From assembly GCA_018389105.1 (NCBI GenBank), contig JACATO010000333.1, positions 868,001 through 932,000 of the forward strand: DNA of 64,000 bases, in the 5' to 3' direction. Positions within the stretch are counted from its first letter, which is position 1, and the number at the start of each line of letters is the position of its first letter. The position numbers and the translations under genes were made by a program. Under the pieces are notes generated by a model that worked only from the letters and a program-made list of their open reading frames with translations, had not been told where the DNA came from and did not search any database. The stretch comes from Nautilus pompilius. Its lineage: Eukaryota > Mollusca > Cephalopoda > Nautilida > Nautilidae. Positions 62,018 to 64,000 of this stretch are shown piece by piece.

Positions 62018-64000
62018 GTAAGTTCGACGTTTTGGAAAAAAAAAAAAGGAAAGAAAGAAAGGAAAAGGCGATGCCTGGTAATGTGGGCAATCTTGTATTG
62101 AATTATTATTTGCGCACCTTCTTCGTAATATTGCACATTAAAACTGTCAAAGAATTCGAAATTTATTTCGAGTGAATTGGTGGTATAGGAATGTTGCTGG
62201 ACGTACCTCACCTGACAAGGGCCCCATCGTACTACCACTACTACTTCTACTGCTGCTGCTGCTTGTCCCCGGCTTAGCGGTAAAGTACCACGATCCGGCA
62301 GACTGACCTAGCCGTGTTACCCCACCGCAATAAGGTTGTCGACAAAGGTACCATGATGTCCAGTAACTTCAAACTAAGTTGGTTCTGCCTGTTTGTTTAT
62401 TTCAATACATTAAACAAGCAAAATGAAACGAAATTCGCACTGAACCTTAAGCTGGAATTGTTTTCTCTGCTATCGATTACATAAACTCTAACAATATCGG
62501 ATGAACTACGGTGCAAAGATTTCACTCCAACTGCGTGGGTGGTGATGCTGAGTCAGTCACAAACTGCGTATGGTAAGCATCTTGTTTTGGTTTTTTTTTC
62601 CCCCCGTTTTTTTGCTTTTTGTTCTGTTTTGTTTGTTTGTGTTTTTTTAAAGATTATCCCTGTTTTTGGAAGGTTCCAGTAACTCTTGTGAATTTAATTC
62701 GCGAGATGAGGTGAAATGGGACGTCATCGCTACAACTCTGCAAAAGATGGTTTCATTAGCATCACTTTCTCGTCTTTTAGTGTGCTACTGCTCTGTATGC
62801 GATGCTATTTCTGCTTCATCCGTCTTTAGTTTTATCCACACCTGCTGTGTGTCAATTCAAAGAACAGCAGGTAAGATTTAAAAGGAAACTATCAACATAC
62901 TTTTGGACTATTCGGAGGATAATGACTGTATTTTTTGTTTTGTTTTTAGTTTGACATGATTATTCATTCTCGTACGTATTTCGAATCCTTCTTATAGTAA
63001 ATATCTCATTTGTGTAAAATAATGTATCATTTATGTTAATTAGATCTATTACCGAACTGAAAAACGAAAAAAAACAACAAACGAACAACAGCGGTAGATT
63101 AGTTGGGTTTGTGTTCCAGGTGGGCCAAACGATGTAATTTGCAGACGGGATGGGGCTCAGGAATGTAACGTAAGCTATTTTTGGTGATAGTCGTGGAGTT
63201 TTTTTTTCAACTGAGTTATTTTGAGACTTGCCTTTCCTTTCTTTTCTTTTCTTTTCTTTTTAAAAGGAAATCTGAAGAAATTACTACTCTCCCACTTTTA
63301 CTAAAAAATAAATTAAAAATAATTTAGCACTTTTAAAGGCATGCAGGTGAATTCTGGGCTGTACCATCAGTTTTTTTTTTTTTTTAAGAATGAGTCCCAC
63401 CAATTAAACAGAATGAAACAATAAATAAATAAGTTTGTAAACAATTCTAACTATGGACACACCTTTTTGGGTGTTTTTTGAATGCCCTTTTTAAAGGTGG
63501 ACAGTTTGCATTTTTCTGTTAGGACAAAAGAAAAATGTATTTTTGGATTTACATTTACCTTAAATTCTTACTGTTTTCTCCTCTCAGAGTTCCAAATGTT
63601 CAAAAAAAATATGGACCATTTTTACTTTGGTGTAATGTTCTGGCTCAATCAGAAGTTTGAATTTCTCAGCAGACAACATACATTTATTTTTAAAAAATTT
63701 TTTTTTGCTCAGACAGCCCACACATAATTGAACAAGCATCGCACCCCTATCTTCAAAATGCAGAGTAAAATTGGAAAACTCTATTTCAGCAGATCAGGGA
63801 AGTTACTTGTCATTATCTGTTTATGTGCAAGTATTTTTTTTTTTTTTTTGAGAAAATTGCTGATCTCTGAAATATCTATTCCCATTTTTTTTCTCTAAAT
63901 TTTAAGGAGTACATTTTTTCCCTGGAATCTTGGAGTTAAAAGCCTGAATCTACCTTGTTTTAATTCCTTCATCACACGACAGGAAATAACTACAAAATAA
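62018..64000 (+). other. Probable first intron of the gene divergent from TEN1
   Basis: CpG content stays raised to about 62560 and then falls. There are further donor-like sites (TATG|GTAAGC near 62573 and CAGCAG|GTAAGA near 62872), which could end alternative 5' exons. A 72-codon open frame (62666-62881) overlaps the second of these. The rest is T-rich intron-like sequence with a short CTTTT repeat and poly(T) runs. I see no exon with both splice sites and a convincing protein. Confidence 0.4.
63236..63261. repeat. (CTTTT)n repeat
   Basis: Four to five CTTTT units within the T-rich intron-like region. The complementary AAAAG type occurs at about 60382-60402, downstream of TEN1. Confidence 0.85.

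Noticed and set aside
1..64000. CRISPR arrays, operons, rRNA genes
   Set aside because: No regularly spaced repeats, no clustered same-strand genes and no rRNA-like sequence; intron-containing genes and animal transposons show this is a metazoan nuclear genome.

Overview
This is a eukaryotic (metazoan) window. It has no bacterial-style gene density. Genes appear only as short exons with GT/AG splice sites and AATAAA poly(A) signals, and the sequence is very A+T-rich, poor in CpG and full of decayed transposons and simple repeats. CpG dinucleotides are concentrated in two places, about 44.96-46.35 kb and about 61.65-62.56 kb, which are the likely promoters. The lineage cannot be fixed. Gene divergence and repeat content fit an invertebrate (for example a marine lophotrochozoan) better than a mammal, but this is inference.

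Genes. The best supported gene is TEN1, the small OB-fold subunit of the CST telomere complex, on the minus strand: two coding exons at 61621-61730 and 60487-60805, 142 codons in total. Head to head with it, 195 bp away, a plus-strand first coding exon (61926-62017) opens a gene I do not recognise, whose remaining exons lie beyond what I could trace. The shared promoter contains a near-perfect RFX X-box. A second possible gene, also unrecognised, is a phase-compatible three-exon minus-strand model (42433-42403, 41183-41050, 37179-37036) ending at an AATAAA. The CpG-rich block at 45-46.3 kb would be its natural promoter.

Mobile DNA, left to right: a GTF2IRD2/ZBED-like hAT fossil (4.8-6.4 kb, minus); a pogo-type fossil with a Brinker-like DNA-binding domain (13.9-15.1 kb, plus); a Tc1/mariner C-terminal fragment (15.3 kb); a piggyBac fossil (18.2-18.7 kb, plus); a ZMYM1-like hAT with degenerate terminal repeats (19.48-22.56 kb, minus); a second piggyBac with perfect 15-bp terminal repeats at TTAA-type sites (23.35-25.43 kb, minus); an isolated hAT end (28.3 kb); a BED-finger hAT with recognisable ends and target duplication (30.72-33.46 kb, plus); an unusual GGTAAA-motif element with a GC-rich core (39.4-40.0 kb); a CR1/L2-like LINE fragment (52.7-53.1 kb, minus); a TTF-finger/DUF4371 hAT fossil (54.7-56.5 kb, minus); a second Tc1 fragment (57.85-58.09 kb); and a Tigger/MER46-like end (59.22 kb). 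At least three tRNA-headed SINE copies are present, two sharing a conserved central block.

The rest is A+T-rich intronic or intergenic sequence with microsatellites, and I saw no further supportable gene in it. There is no CRISPR array, rRNA or intact tRNA gene. I found no clear new molecular system. The items most worth checking are the TEN1 divergent promoter, the orphan three-exon gene, the GGTAAA element and the mammalian-like Tigger end.
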